Shown: positions 52,758 through 61,251, numbered from the stretch's first letter. The stretch: DNA of 64,000 bases from Ensifer sp. USDA 6670 (GCA_000421085.1 ATWE01000004.1:199218-263217), one strand, 5' to 3'. The notes: generated from the letters alone by a model not told the origin. Numbers and translations are program-made.

Positions 52758-53009
52758 CTACTCCGCGTCGAGCGGCTCGACTCCTTGCGGCCGGCCGGCG
52801 CGGTCGAGGCGGATCTTTTCGATACGATCCTCTGCCGCCTTCAACAGGGCCTCGCAGTGCTTCTTCAGGGCCTCGCCGCGCTCGTAGATCTCGATCGATT
52901 TGTCGAGCGCGACGTCGCCGCGTTCAAGCGCCGAAACGATACGTTCCAATTCCTCGACGGCCTGCTCGAAGGAGAGGGCGGAAACGTCCGGTTGCGCATT
53001 GTTGTTCAT
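52758..53009 (-). CDS. xseB: Exodeoxyribonuclease VII small subunit
   Basis: 83 residues. XseB forms, with XseA, the nuclease that degrades single-stranded DNA. The family pattern [55 protein letters not shown] is complete. It lies three bases after the HDAC-like gene, so the two are co-transcribed and probably coupled. The large subunit xseA is not in this window. The 154-bp gap to the pirin gene shows nothing. Confidence 0.95.
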   Translation of the reverse strand: MNNNAQPDVSALSFEQAVEELERIVSALERGDVALDKSIEIYERGEALKKHCEALLKAAEDRIEKIRLDRAGRPQGVEPLDAE

Positions 53010-53012
53010 GAA

Positions 53013-53942
53013 TTACCCTCTCATCAATCTCAGAATATGCAGGCCGGCCGACTCGGCCAGGCCTTGCAAGTCATAGCCGCCTTCGAGCAGGCTGACGATG
53101 CGGTTGCCGGCGCTCCTGCCGGCAACGTCCATGAGGCGACCCGTCGCCCAGTCGAAATCTTCGCCGACCAGATTGATCTGGGCCAATGGATCGCGGTGGT
53201 GGGCGTCGAAACCGGCGGAAATCAGCAGGAAATCCGGCCGAAAATTTTCGAGCGCGGGCAGCACGCGTGATCGGAAGGCATCGCGGAAATGCTCGCTGCC
53301 GCTGTTGGGGGAAATCGGCGCATTGACGACATTGTTGCTGACGCCCGTCTCGTCCTTGGCACCGGTACCGGGATAGAGCGGTATCTGATGCGTGGAGCAG
53401 AAGAGCACCGACGGGTCGTCCCAGAAAATGTCCTGTGTACCGTTGCCGTGGTGGACGTCCCAGTCGACGATGGCAACACGTTCCGCACCATGCACCGACT
53501 GCGCATAGCGCGCGGCGATCGCTACATTGTTGAAAAAGCAGAAGCCCATGGCCCTGTTCTTCTCGGCGTGGTGGCCGGGCGGGCGGGCTGCGACGAAGGC
53601 ATTGTCGGCTTCGCCGGCGAAGACCGCGTCGACGGCGGCCACAGCACCGCCGATACCGGTCAACGCGGCCTCGAGGCTTTGCGGGCTTGCATAGGTATCG
53701 GACTCGATCTGGTTGATGTCCTCGTCCGGAATGTCCCGCTTGATTAGCAGCAGGTGCTCTTCCGCGTGGGCGAGCAACACGAGATTTTCGTCACCCTTCG
53801 ACGCCTCGACCCGCTCCAGATCCGCGAAATTCGGATGCTCCAACGCAAGATTCAAGGCCTTCAGCCGATCCGGCCGCTCGGGGTGCCCTTCCGGGACCTC
53901 GTGCTTCAGGAAGACCGGGTTTTCGTAGAGATGCGTGGTCAT
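53013..53942 (-). CDS. Histone-deacetylase-superfamily amidohydrolase
   Basis: 309 residues. Class I/II HDAC-like fold with a catalytic zinc. Key sites are the HH pair in RPPGHHAEKNRAMGFCFFNN (H124, H125), the zinc ligands in VDWDVHHGNGTQD (D162, H164) and SAGFDAHHRDPL (Asp near 252), and the C-terminal LLEGGYDLQGL. Bacterial members deacetylate small acetylated amines such as acetylpolyamines, or proteins; the substrate here is unknown. No signal peptide. The gene is the upstream member of a two-gene unit with xseB, an association recurrent in alphaproteobacteria. Confidence 0.92.
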   Translation of the reverse strand: MTTHLYENPVFLKHEVPEGHPERPDRLKALNLALEHPNFADLERVEASKGDENLVLLAHAEEHLLLIKRDIPDEDINQIESDTYASPQSLEAALTGIGGAVAAVDAVFAGEADNAFVAARPPGHHAEKNRAMGFCFFNNVAIAARYAQSVHGAERVAIVDWDVHHGNGTQDIFWDDPSVLFCSTHQIPLYPGTGAKDETGVSNNVVNAPISPNSGSEHFRDAFRSRVLPALENFRPDFLLISAGFDAHHRDPLAQINLVGEDFDWATGRLMDVAGRSAGNRIVSLLEGGYDLQGLAESAGLHILRLMRG

Positions 53943-54004
53943 CCGGCAAAACTAGTGCGCATGCTTGTCAAAATCCATGGTACGCGACGCGAAACTGTCG
54001 ATTT

Positions 54005-54964
54005 TCAACAGCGCGGATCGAGCAGGATCTTGCCGTCGCGACGCGGGTCGGCTTGATGCGCAAGCGCGTCGGCAAGCCGGCTCAAGGGGTAGGTGGCGGC
54101 AATAGGGCTGGCAAAGAGGCCGCTCTGCAGCCCGGCGAAGCTGCGCAGGAAGGCGGCTTCGAGTGCCTCCCGGCCGGCGGAATGCACCCAGGTCCTCAGC
54201 CAAAGAAAGGCGAAACGAATGTCGGGCCGGCCGCTGATCGCCGTCTGCGGCACGGGTGCGCCGCTGAGCGCTCCATACTGGATGAAGGTCCCGCCGGGGC
54301 GGATGGACCGCCCGATCAGTTCGCCCGCCAGCGCTCCGCCGACGGCATCCAGCACCGCATCGAATTGGCTGCCCATAGGGCTGTCGGCCACAAGGATCCG
54401 ATGTGCCTCGCCGCAACGGTTGCGGCTCTTCTCGCTGCGAAGCATGGCCGTCGGCACCGCGTTTTCGAGCGCAAGCAGCTTCAACAGCATGCCGCCGATG
54501 GCCGAGCCCGCCGCGGTCACGCCGACATGCATGTCCTCGAGCGACCCGAAATGCTCCCGCAGCGCTTCGACGAGCCTCAACGCAGTCAGCGGATTGACAT
54601 AGCTCATCGCCGCCTGTGCGTCCTCGATCCCGTCCGGCACGCGAAAGCACCACTCGGCCGGGCGGAGGAGGAATTGCTGCCAAAGCCCGCTCGCGCCGAT
54701 CGGAACGACCCGGTCGCCGGCTTTGAACTCCCGTACGTCCGGCCCGACGCGCCTGACGATGCCGACGCCCTCGAAGCCGGGAACGAAAGGCAGGACGGTG
54801 CGCGCGCTATAGGCGCCCGTAACGGGGATCAGGTCCGAAGGATTGATTGCCGCGAGCGATATCTCGACCTCGACTTCACCCGCGGCCGGGGCAGGGCGGG
54901 GTACGTCCACGAGCTCGATGACTTGTCCGGGGTCGCCAAACTGTCTAACGAGAGTGGAGCGCAT
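54005..54964 (-). CDS. MECR/quinone-reductase-type zinc-less medium-chain dehydrogenase
   Basis: 319 residues from ATG 54964. The N-terminal catalytic domain has INPSDLIPVTGAYSARTVLPFVPGFEGVG and GDRVVPIG, as in enoyl thioester reductases (MECR/ETR), and the dinucleotide-binding domain has VGVTAAGSAIGGMLLKLLALE. The usual zinc ligands of alcohol dehydrogenases are absent, so an NADPH-dependent reductase of enoyl or quinone substrates is likely. A further upstream frame is an overlap with the thioesterase gene. The ATG is only 14 bases from the divergent thioesterase ATG. Confidence 0.87.
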   Translation of the reverse strand: MRSTLVRQFGDPGQVIELVDVPRPAPAAGEVEVEISLAAINPSDLIPVTGAYSARTVLPFVPGFEGVGIVRRVGPDVREFKAGDRVVPIGASGLWQQFLLRPAEWCFRVPDGIEDAQAAMSYVNPLTALRLVEALREHFGSLEDMHVGVTAAGSAIGGMLLKLLALENAVPTAMLRSEKSRNRCGEAHRILVADSPMGSQFDAVLDAVGGALAGELIGRSIRPGGTFIQYGALSGAPVPQTAISGRPDIRFAFLWLRTWVHSAGREALEAAFLRSFAGLQSGLFASPIAATYPLSRLADALAHQADPRRDGKILLDPRC

Positions 54965-54977
54965 CGGGGAGCCTCGC

Positions 54978-55379
54978 ATGGACGGCACAGAGCGGGAAAA
55001 TGTCACGGAAATTCGCATTCCGTTCCGCGATATAGACATGCACGGCCATATGCACAATGCGGCCTATTATGCGCATGCGGAGGCGGCGCTCGCCAATCTC
55101 TGGCGGCACCGGCCGGCAATTGCGGAGGAGCCGGCCTATCTCGTGCGCCGCTCCGCCTGCATCTTCCATCGCGGCCTGCGCTTCGACGAGCCCGCGCGCT
55201 TCACCGTCACCGTCGAGAAGATCGGCGGCAGCTCGATCGGTTTTGCCGTGCGCGTCGAGACCGGCGACAAGCTTGCCGCCGAGGTCGAAATCGTCTGGGT
55301 GGCCGTCGACCGCGCCCGCCATCAACCGGTACAGCTGCCGGCTCCGACCCGGGAATGGCTTGCCGGCTACGCCGCCTGA
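54978..55379 (+). CDS. Acyl-CoA thioesterase (4HBT/YbgC-like hotdog fold)
   Basis: 133 residues from ATG 54978. The motif IPFRDIDMHGHMHNAAYYAHAEAAL has the D-x-D/M-x-G-HxHN pattern of 4-hydroxybenzoyl-CoA thioesterase/YbgC enzymes, with an Asp in the active site. GGGGAG lies seven bases before the start. The C-terminal 13 bases overlap the convergent thiolase gene. Start is divergent from the MECR-like gene; their start codons are 13 bases apart, so each promoter must lie within the other gene. A role with the adjacent ligase and thiolase genes in a common acyl-CoA pathway is plausible but unproven. Confidence 0.88.
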   Translation: MDGTERENVTEIRIPFRDIDMHGHMHNAAYYAHAEAALANLWRHRPAIAEEPAYLVRRSACIFHRGLRFDEPARFTVTVEKIGGSSIGFAVRVETGDKLAAEVEIVWVAVDRARHQPVQLPAPTREWLAGYAA

Positions 55380-56560
55380 TCCGATCTGCAGCTGTTGAAG
55401 TGGGCGGCGATCCCCATGCCGCCGCCGATGCCCATCATGGCCAGCCCTTCCGTCGGGGATGAAGCCGCCAACATCTGCGAATACAGCCGGACGACGAGAA
55501 TGGCGCCGGAAGCGCCGTAGGGATGGCCGAGCGCAATCGCGCCTCCGTCGCGATTGACGCGTTCGGGTGCGATATCGAGCTGGTCGAGGCTCCCGAGAAC
55601 CTGAGAGGCAAAGGCCTCGTTGAATTCGATGAAATCGACGCGGGCCACATCGAGTGCGGGATTGCGCGCACGAAGCTTTGCCATGGCGGGGACGGGGCCG
55701 AGGCCGAGCAGCTTCGGTTCGACGCCTGCCGTCGCCGCATCGGTGAAAGCGAGGCCGAAGCGCACACCGAGCCTCCGCGCCTCCGCGAGGCTGGTCATCA
55801 GTACCATCGCTGCCCCGTCATTGATGGGGCAGGCGTTTCCGGCGGTGACGGTGCCGCCCGCAACGAAAACAGGCCTCAGTCGTGAGAGCGTCTCGGGGGA
55901 GGCGTTTGCGCGAGGACATTCGTCCCTGGCGACCGGCCCGGCTGATGTCGGCACGGGCACGATTTCGCGCGAGAACCGGCCCGCCGCTTCGGCCGCGACG
56001 GCGCGTCGGTGGCTTTCGAGCGCAAACCGGTCCTGCCGCTCCCGAGAGATGCCGCAGGCAGTGGCGACGTTCTCCGCGGCAACGCCCATATCCGGATCGC
56101 CGATCGAGTCGGGAGCCATCCGCGCGCGCTTGACCGGCTGCAGCTCTTCGCCGCGCGTGAGCGGGGGGCGAAGGCGGATATGCGCGCGACTGGCGCTCTC
56201 GGTGCCCCCGGCGAGGTAGAAGCGCCCCGCGCCGGCCTGGATCTGCCGAGCCGCAAGGACGATCGCCTCCAGCCCCGAGCCGCATTGACGGTCGACGGTG
56301 ACGCCCGGAATTGCGACGGGCAACCCTGCCTCGAGCGCGGCAAGGCGCGCGAGATTGCCGGCACTATTGGCGGCATTGCCGACGAGCACGTCGTCGATCT
56401 CCGCCCGGTCGATGCCCATATCCGCAATGATCCTTTCGATCAGCAAGGCGGCAAGGCTTGCCGGTTCGATCGCAGCAAGGCTGCCGTTGACGCGGCCGAC
56501 GGGCGTTCGCAGCGCGGCGATGACGACCGGGGTGCGAGCGGGGTCAGACGAGGCGTTCAA
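55367..56560 (-). CDS. Thiolase (acetyl-CoA acyltransferase-like) lacking second catalytic Cys
   Basis: 397 residues. The fold and the nucleophilic Cys are present (VTVDRQCGSGLEAI, C93) and the catalytic His is in GGAIALGHPYGASGA. In thiolases a second Cys sits in a CIGGGMG motif; here the motif reads MGIGGGMGIAAHF, with Gly at residue 377. Loss of that Cys would impair acid-base chemistry of C-C cleavage or synthesis. The start appears to be TTG 56560 with GGAGGAG about ten bases upstream. It overlaps the preceding ligase gene by 17 bases and converges with the thioesterase gene. Possible changed or lost activity. Confidence 0.88.
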   Translation of the reverse strand: MNASSDPARTPVVIAALRTPVGRVNGSLAAIEPASLAALLIERIIADMGIDRAEIDDVLVGNAANSAGNLARLAALEAGLPVAIPGVTVDRQCGSGLEAIVLAARQIQAGAGRFYLAGGTESASRAHIRLRPPLTRGEELQPVKRARMAPDSIGDPDMGVAAENVATACGISRERQDRFALESHRRAVAAEAAGRFSREIVPVPTSAGPVARDECPRANASPETLSRLRPVFVAGGTVTAGNACPINDGAAMVLMTSLAEARRLGVRFGLAFTDAATAGVEPKLLGLGPVPAMAKLRARNPALDVARVDFIEFNEAFASQVLGSLDQLDIAPERVNRDGGAIALGHPYGASGAILVVRLYSQMLAASSPTEGLAMMGIGGGMGIAAHFNSCRSDQAA

Positions 56561-58040
56561 GGGCGCTGTTCTCCTCCGCGATCCACAGGCGAAGCTCCCG
56601 GGCCGCGACCTTGCCGGAGGCGGTCATGGGCATCTTCCGGCAGAGCCATATCCTGCGCGGGCGCTTGTAGCGCGGCAGGGCGGCGGCAAGATGACGTTCG
56701 AGTGCCGCCTGATCGAATCCGTCGCCAGGCTCGATCACGGCCGCAAGCTCGCTGCCGAGATCCGGATGATCGAGACCGAAGACAAAGGCGCCGTCGACGC
56801 CGGCGGCTCCCAGGATCACCGTCTCCACCTCCGATGGATAGATGTTGTTGCCGCCAGAGACCACCATCCCGCCCGGCCGGCCGAAGAGATGCAGCGTACC
56901 GTCTTCGTCAAGCAAACCGAGGTCGCCGACCGACGCGAGCTTTCCTTGCCGGCGGAAGCCCGCTCCGTCGCCGCCTGCGATGTACCCGTCGGATATCAGT
57001 TCGCTTTCGACGAAGATCGTGCCCGTTTCTCCGGCGGGAACGCGCTCGCCTTTCTCGTCCCGGATCTCCAGGCGAACGCCCGGAAAGGGCTTTCCGACTG
57101 CCGTCGGCGTGTGCCTGTCCGTCGCCTGTGCGACGCTGATGAAGCCGAGTTCCGAAGCGCCGTAATATTCCGTGACTTGAGCCTTCGGAAAAGCGCGTCT
57201 CGCCGCATCCCGATCCGCCGGCGTGAGCTTGGCTCCGGCAACGGTAATCTGTCTGACTGATGGCAACGGCGAACCAGCCGCGCGCTCGCACAGCCGCCGC
57301 AGCATGGTCGGCACCAGCACCAGCCGTTTCGCCCCGGTGGCCGCAATCGTGGCCAAAGCCTGATCCGCCTCGAAGTGCCCGACGCCGATGAACTCGGCTC
57401 CGGCCGTCAAGGTTTCCGCGAGCGCGTAAAGCGTCAGGCCGTGCGCCAGCGGCCCCGGCGCGTAAGTCGTGGTTTCCGGTCCGAGTCCGAAAAAGCCCTG
57501 GCCGGTCTTCAGGCTAACCCGCCAGGACTGGCGGTCGCGGAGGATCGCCTTCGGTTCAGCGGTCGTGCCCGACGTGAAGACCACGAGAAAGGGTTCACCG
57601 CCGTCGCCGGCGGTAATTGCAGGCGGAGCATCGGAAACGCCTTGCAGCAGACGGCTTTGTCCTGCCGATGGCACATCGATGCGCAAGAGATCGCCTTCGG
57701 CACGGATGACGATCTCCGGCCGCAAGCGCTGTTCCATCCGTTGGCGCGCGACATCGGGCAAATGCGGGTCGATCAGGGCGGCGCAATGGCCGGCCGCGGT
57801 TGCGGCGATGAAAGCGGCGGGAAAAAGCGGGTGATTTCCCGTTTCGAGTGCGACCAGCCGCACGCGCCCGGAAAGTATGCTTTCTTCTGTCGCCTGTGCA
57901 CCCAAGCGGTGGATGGCCGAGAGGATGCGTTGGGCCTCCGCGGCAAGTTCGCCATAGGTGAAGACCCGGCCTTCCATGCGGAAGGCCGGGGAATGCGGGC
58001 GTTCGGTCGCATGGAGCGCGACTGCCTCGGCGAGCGGCAC
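56544..58040 (-). CDS. AMP-dependent acyl-CoA synthetase/ligase
   Basis: 498 residues from GTG 58040. ANL superfamily adenylating enzyme: the ATP loop is VVFTSGTTAEPKAI, the A5 region YYGASELGF, and the hinge LVSVGDLG-like segment ASVGDLGLLDEDGTLHLFGR with GGMVVSGGNNIYPSEVE; the catalytic Lys is in MPMTASGKVAARELR. The carboxylic substrate is unknown. It lies four bases after bioY and overlaps the thiolase by 17 bases. Membership in the biotin-transport operon suggests a substrate tied to biotin, such as pimelate or a biotin catabolite, by inference only. Confidence 0.9.
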   Translation of the reverse strand: MPLAEAVALHATERPHSPAFRMEGRVFTYGELAAEAQRILSAIHRLGAQATEESILSGRVRLVALETGNHPLFPAAFIAATAAGHCAALIDPHLPDVARQRMEQRLRPEIVIRAEGDLLRIDVPSAGQSRLLQGVSDAPPAITAGDGGEPFLVVFTSGTTAEPKAILRDRQSWRVSLKTGQGFFGLGPETTTYAPGPLAHGLTLYALAETLTAGAEFIGVGHFEADQALATIAATGAKRLVLVPTMLRRLCERAAGSPLPSVRQITVAGAKLTPADRDAARRAFPKAQVTEYYGASELGFISVAQATDRHTPTAVGKPFPGVRLEIRDEKGERVPAGETGTIFVESELISDGYIAGGDGAGFRRQGKLASVGDLGLLDEDGTLHLFGRPGGMVVSGGNNIYPSEVETVILGAAGVDGAFVFGLDHPDLGSELAAVIEPGDGFDQAALERHLAAALPRYKRPRRIWLCRKMPMTASGKVAARELRLWIAEENSALERLV

Positions 58041-58044
58041 TGCG

Positions 58045-58608
58045 TCAGACGCGCGCCGGCAGCAGCGGATAGCCGGCGTAAACGGCCCGGGCGGCGAGCG
58101 TCGCGATCGCGGCCTTCAACAGGTCGCCCGGAATGAAGACGAGCGAACCGGTTGCGGCTGCGGTCAGAGGCGTGCCGGTGACGGCAGAAAGCCACGGAAT
58201 CCCGATCCCATAGAGTACGACGATGCCGCCGAGGACCGAGGCGAGGAAGAAGCCGGCAAACTGGCGCGCCTCGGAAGTCGCAGGCTTGACGAAGCGCTCG
58301 GCGACCAGGCCGGTAACGAAGGCGGCGACTGCCCATCCGAAGATGAACCCGCCCGAAGGGCCGGCGAGGACGGCCAGCCCACCGCGACCACCGGAAAGTA
58401 CCGGCAGTCCGATGGCGACGAGCAGGACGAGCAGGAGGAAGGCAAGCGCGCCGCGCTTCGCGCCGATGATGCAACCGGCGAGCATAACGCCCATCGACTG
58501 CGCCGTGATCGGAACGGGAATGAAGCCGAGCGTGATCGGGGGTACGAGGCCGAGCACGACGATGATGGCAGTGAAAAGCGCGACGAGGACGAGATCTCTG
58601 GTGTTCAT
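58045..58608 (-). CDS. bioY: Biotin-specific ECF transporter S component
   Basis: 187 residues, about six membrane helices. BioY binds biotin with high affinity and works with a BioM ATPase and BioN transmembrane unit. Typical blocks are PITAQSMGVMLAGCIIGAKRGALAF, GGRGGLAVLAGPSGGFIFGW and FIPGDLLKAAIATLAA. It follows bioN by 31 bases on the same strand. AGGAC lies three bases before ATG 58608. Confidence 0.95.
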   Translation of the reverse strand: MNTRDLVLVALFTAIIVVLGLVPPITLGFIPVPITAQSMGVMLAGCIIGAKRGALAFLLLVLLVAIGLPVLSGGRGGLAVLAGPSGGFIFGWAVAAFVTGLVAERFVKPATSEARQFAGFFLASVLGGIVVLYGIGIPWLSAVTGTPLTAAATGSLVFIPGDLLKAAIATLAARAVYAGYPLLPARV

Positions 58609-58639
58609 ATAGTCCTACCTTTTATTAGAAAATGCGAAT

Positions 58640-59245
58640 TTATTGACGGCGAAATCCCCGCGCGTCAATGGCGGCCGCGATCGTGTCGGCATCTTTCAGC
58701 GTCAGGATGATCAGCGGGCCGATGATGGTCAACGGCCGCACCGGCAGCCCGCGTGCCCGATGCGCTTCGGCGAGTGCCTGATATCGGGCGAAAATGTCGG
58801 GCACGAAGCGCAACACGAGGCCAAGCGCCAGGCCGACATCTGCCGCCCTCAAGAGACCGAGGCGCTCCAGCGGCTTCAGAAGGATGGTTACCTCATCCAT
58901 GAAAGCGCCGATTGTCGCGGTCGCCGTGACCGCGGCTGCGAAGAGCACGAGCGCCATCAGCCGCAAGACGAGAGCTGCGACCTGCGGCACGGGAACGAGG
59001 AACAGATTGACCGCGGCAAGGATCAGAATGGTGAAGAAAACGAAACCGACGCGCGACAGCGCTTCGCGCGGCCTCAGCCCGAGCGAGAGGTAAAGCCAGC
59101 CGCTGAGGAGGAAGGCAGGGAGCAGCAGGAAGGGTGAGTCCGTCGCGAAGAGCGCGATGCTCAAGAGGGCGAGCGCGACGAGCTTGGCGCGCACCGGCAC
59201 GCGGTGAAACCAGCTTCCTCCCTCGACATAGAGGCTCGTCAGCAT
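58640..59245 (-). CDS. bioN: Biotin ECF transporter T component (EcfT/BioN)
   Basis: 201 residues with about five membrane helices. The coupling-helix motif ARALAEAHRARGL-type (YQALAEAHRARGL) and the C-terminal AAAIDARGFR are the conserved Ala-Arg-Gly motifs by which EcfT docks on the ATPase. HRVPVRAKLVALALLSI is the family opening. The start codon lies inside the end of bioM, an overlap of seven bases, so the two are translationally coupled. Confidence 0.93.
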   Translation of the reverse strand: MLTSLYVEGGSWFHRVPVRAKLVALALLSIALFATDSPFLLLPAFLLSGWLYLSLGLRPREALSRVGFVFFTILILAAVNLFLVPVPQVAALVLRLMALVLFAAAVTATATIGAFMDEVTILLKPLERLGLLRAADVGLALGLVLRFVPDIFARYQALAEAHRARGLPVRPLTIIGPLIILTLKDADTIAAAIDARGFRRQ

Positions 59246-59919
59246 CCGGCGACCTCGTGATAGCGCCGCACGGTTTCGTCCGGCCCCCCGTCCGCGATGA
59301 GGCGGCCCTCGTGAAAGAGCAGGACCCGTTCGGCGCTCTCGGCAAGCGCCAGATCATGGGTGATGACGATCGTGTCTTCGTCGAGCGTGTCGATCGTCTC
59401 GGCGACCATCCGTCGATTTCTGAGGTCGAGCTGATTGGTAGGTTCGTCGAGGATCAGGATTTTCGGCCCGGTGACGATGACGCTCGCCATGGCGACGAGC
59501 TGCGTTTCGCCTCCGGAAAGCTCGTGCACCCGCCTTCGTGCGAGGTGGCTGACGCCGAAGCGTGCAAGGACTGCATCGGTCCGCGACGAGATCTCATGCG
59601 CCGGCAGCCCGCGGTTCTTGAGCCCGAAGGCGATATCGTCGGTGACGATCGGCATGATCAGCTGGTGCTGCGGATTTTGAAAGATGAAGCCGGCTTCAGC
59701 GAGCACTGCCCTGTCGTCCTCGACCGTGTCGAGGCCGTTGACCTTAACCCGTCCGGTCGTCGGCTTGACGAGCCCGTTGATCAGCCGGGCGAATGTGGTC
59801 TTTCCGGAGCCGTTGAGACCGATGACGCCGACCCGCCGCTCATCGAGGGCGAGGCTCAGAGGATGAAGAGCGACCCGTTCGCCGAAGCTGACCGAGCAAT
59901 CGGTAAAGCGGATTTCCAA
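59239..59919 (-). CDS. bioM: Biotin ECF transporter ATPase
   Basis: 226 residues from TTG 59919. ABC ATPase with Walker A GLNGSGKTTFARL, signature VHELSGGETQLVAM, Walker B ILILDEPTNQLD and the switch His in VITHDLAL. It energises biotin uptake with bioN and bioY. No ATG lies near the conserved N-terminus (EIRFTDCSVSFG); TTG 59919 has GAGG nine bases upstream, and the longer open frame crosses the divergent promoter region. First gene of a probable five-gene minus-strand operon. Confidence 0.92.
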   Translation of the reverse strand: MEIRFTDCSVSFGERVALHPLSLALDERRVGVIGLNGSGKTTFARLINGLVKPTTGRVKVNGLDTVEDDRAVLAEAGFIFQNPQHQLIMPIVTDDIAFGLKNRGLPAHEISSRTDAVLARFGVSHLARRRVHELSGGETQLVAMASVIVTGPKILILDEPTNQLDLRNRRMVAETIDTLDEDTIVITHDLALAESAERVLLFHEGRLIADGGPDETVRRYHEVAGC

Positions 59920-59981
59920 GCCGTCCGTCCTCGCGATGTTTTGCGTGATCGCTCTATAGGACAAGTCGATCGTAAAGGGCA

Positions 59982-60000
59982 ATGTATGTGGACAATACAT
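59982..60000. promoter_or_regulatory. Palindrome in the bioM / glycosylase divergent region
   Basis: ATGTAT (59982-59987), a seven-base spacer and ATACAT (59995-60000) form a perfect 6-bp inverted repeat. It lies 62 bases upstream of the bioM start and 51 bases upstream of the divergent YcaQ-like start, a suitable place for an operator. It does not match the BioR site as I remember it. Confidence 0.45.
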
Positions 60001-60051
60001 CTGTTGCAGACTCACGTTTGAAACTTGGGAATAAAAGCCTACTCTCTGTTC

Positions 60052-61251
60052 ATGACGATTCGCCTTTCCAATCGCGATGCCCGGCGCATCTTTCTCGCCA
60101 AGCAGGGGCTCTCGGCCGCGCCGCATCGCGCGCTCGGCAAGGACGGCTTGCTGCAATTGATCCACGACATCGGCTTCGTGCAGGTCGACAGCATAGCGAC
60201 CGTCGAGCGGGCCCATCATCAGATTCTCTTTTCCCGCAATCAGACCTATCGCCGCGAGCATCTGGCCGAGCTTCTTGAAAAGGACGGCGAGCTCTTCGAA
60301 CATTGGACCCACGACGCTTCGATCATACCGAGCACCTTCTTCGTCTACTGGAAGCATCGCTTCAAATGGGAGAGCGAAACGCTCCGCGAGCGCTGGCGCA
60401 AGTGGCGCGGAGAAGACTTCGATGCGGGCTGCGAGGAGACCTATGCGAGGATCGCGAACAATGGCGCCGTCATGGCGCGCCACCTCAAGGAGGACGGCCA
60501 CGAATCCGGCGGCTGGTGGAACTGGCACCCGTCGAAGACGGCCCTCGAGGTGCTCTGGCGCCAGGGCAAGCTTGCGATCGCCCGGCGCGAAAATTTCCAG
60601 AAGGTCTATGATTTGACGGAACGCGTCATTCCGGCCCGCCATTACGACGGCGAGGTCGCGCATGAGGAGTTCATCGACTGGGCCTGCCGCAGCGCGCTCG
60701 AGCGGCTGGGCTTCGCCACCCACGGCGAGATCGCAGCCTTTTGGGATCTCGTGTCGCCGGACGAAGCGAAGGACTGGGTCGCCGCTCATCGCGATGAGCT
60801 GTGCGAGATTGTCATCGAGTCCGCCAATGGCGGCAAGCCGCGCCCGTCCTTTGCCTTTGCCGGCTTTCCCGACGGGCTCGGCGACATTCCCGACCCGCCC
60901 GCCCGCGTCCGGGTGCTGAGCCCCTTCGACCCGCTGCTGCGCGATCGGAACCGGGCCGAACGGCTTTTCGATTTCTTCTACCGTATCGAGGTTTTCGTAC
61001 CGGAGCCGAAGCGGGAATATGGCTATTATGTCTTCCCTCTGCTCGAAGGCGACCGAATGATCGGCCGCATCGACATGAAAGCCGATCGGAAGCGCGGAAG
61101 CCTCGACGTTCGGCGTCTCTGGCTGGAGCGCGGCGTCAAACCCTCTTCGGGCAGGATGGAAAAGCTAATGGCCGAACTCGATCGCATCGCCCGCTTTGCC
61201 GGCGTCGAGGAGGTCAAATTGCTCGAAGGCTGGAACGCTGCCCTTTCCTGA
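60052..61251 (+). CDS. YcaQ-family (winged-helix) DNA glycosylase
   Basis: 399 residues from ATG 60052. The family has several winged-helix domains and unhooks interstrand crosslinks or alkylated bases. ARRIFLAKQGL opens the domain; the proposed catalytic motif is Q44-V-D46 in GFVQVDSIATVERAHH, the Q-x-D version seen in YcaQ as I recall (AlkZ has Q-x-Q). Further typical blocks are LFSRNQTYRREHL, FEHWTHDASIIP and LSPFDPLLRDRNRAERLFDF. It starts 132 bases from bioM on the opposite strand and probably has its own promoter in that gap. Confidence 0.87.
   Translation: MTIRLSNRDARRIFLAKQGLSAAPHRALGKDGLLQLIHDIGFVQVDSIATVERAHHQILFSRNQTYRREHLAELLEKDGELFEHWTHDASIIPSTFFVYWKHRFKWESETLRERWRKWRGEDFDAGCEETYARIANNGAVMARHLKEDGHESGGWWNWHPSKTALEVLWRQGKLAIARRENFQKVYDLTERVIPARHYDGEVAHEEFIDWACRSALERLGFATHGEIAAFWDLVSPDEAKDWVAAHRDELCEIVIESANGGKPRPSFAFAGFPDGLGDIPDPPARVRVLSPFDPLLRDRNRAERLFDFFYRIEVFVPEPKREYGYYVFPLLEGDRMIGRIDMKADRKRGSLDVRRLWLERGVKPSSGRMEKLMAELDRIARFAGVEEVKLLEGWNAALS

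Noticed and set aside
59982..60000. Reading the palindrome upstream of bioM as a BioR box
   Set aside because: The arms (ATGTAT/ATACAT) and the seven-base spacer do not match the TTATAGAT-type BioR palindrome as I remember it; kept only as an unnamed candidate operator.
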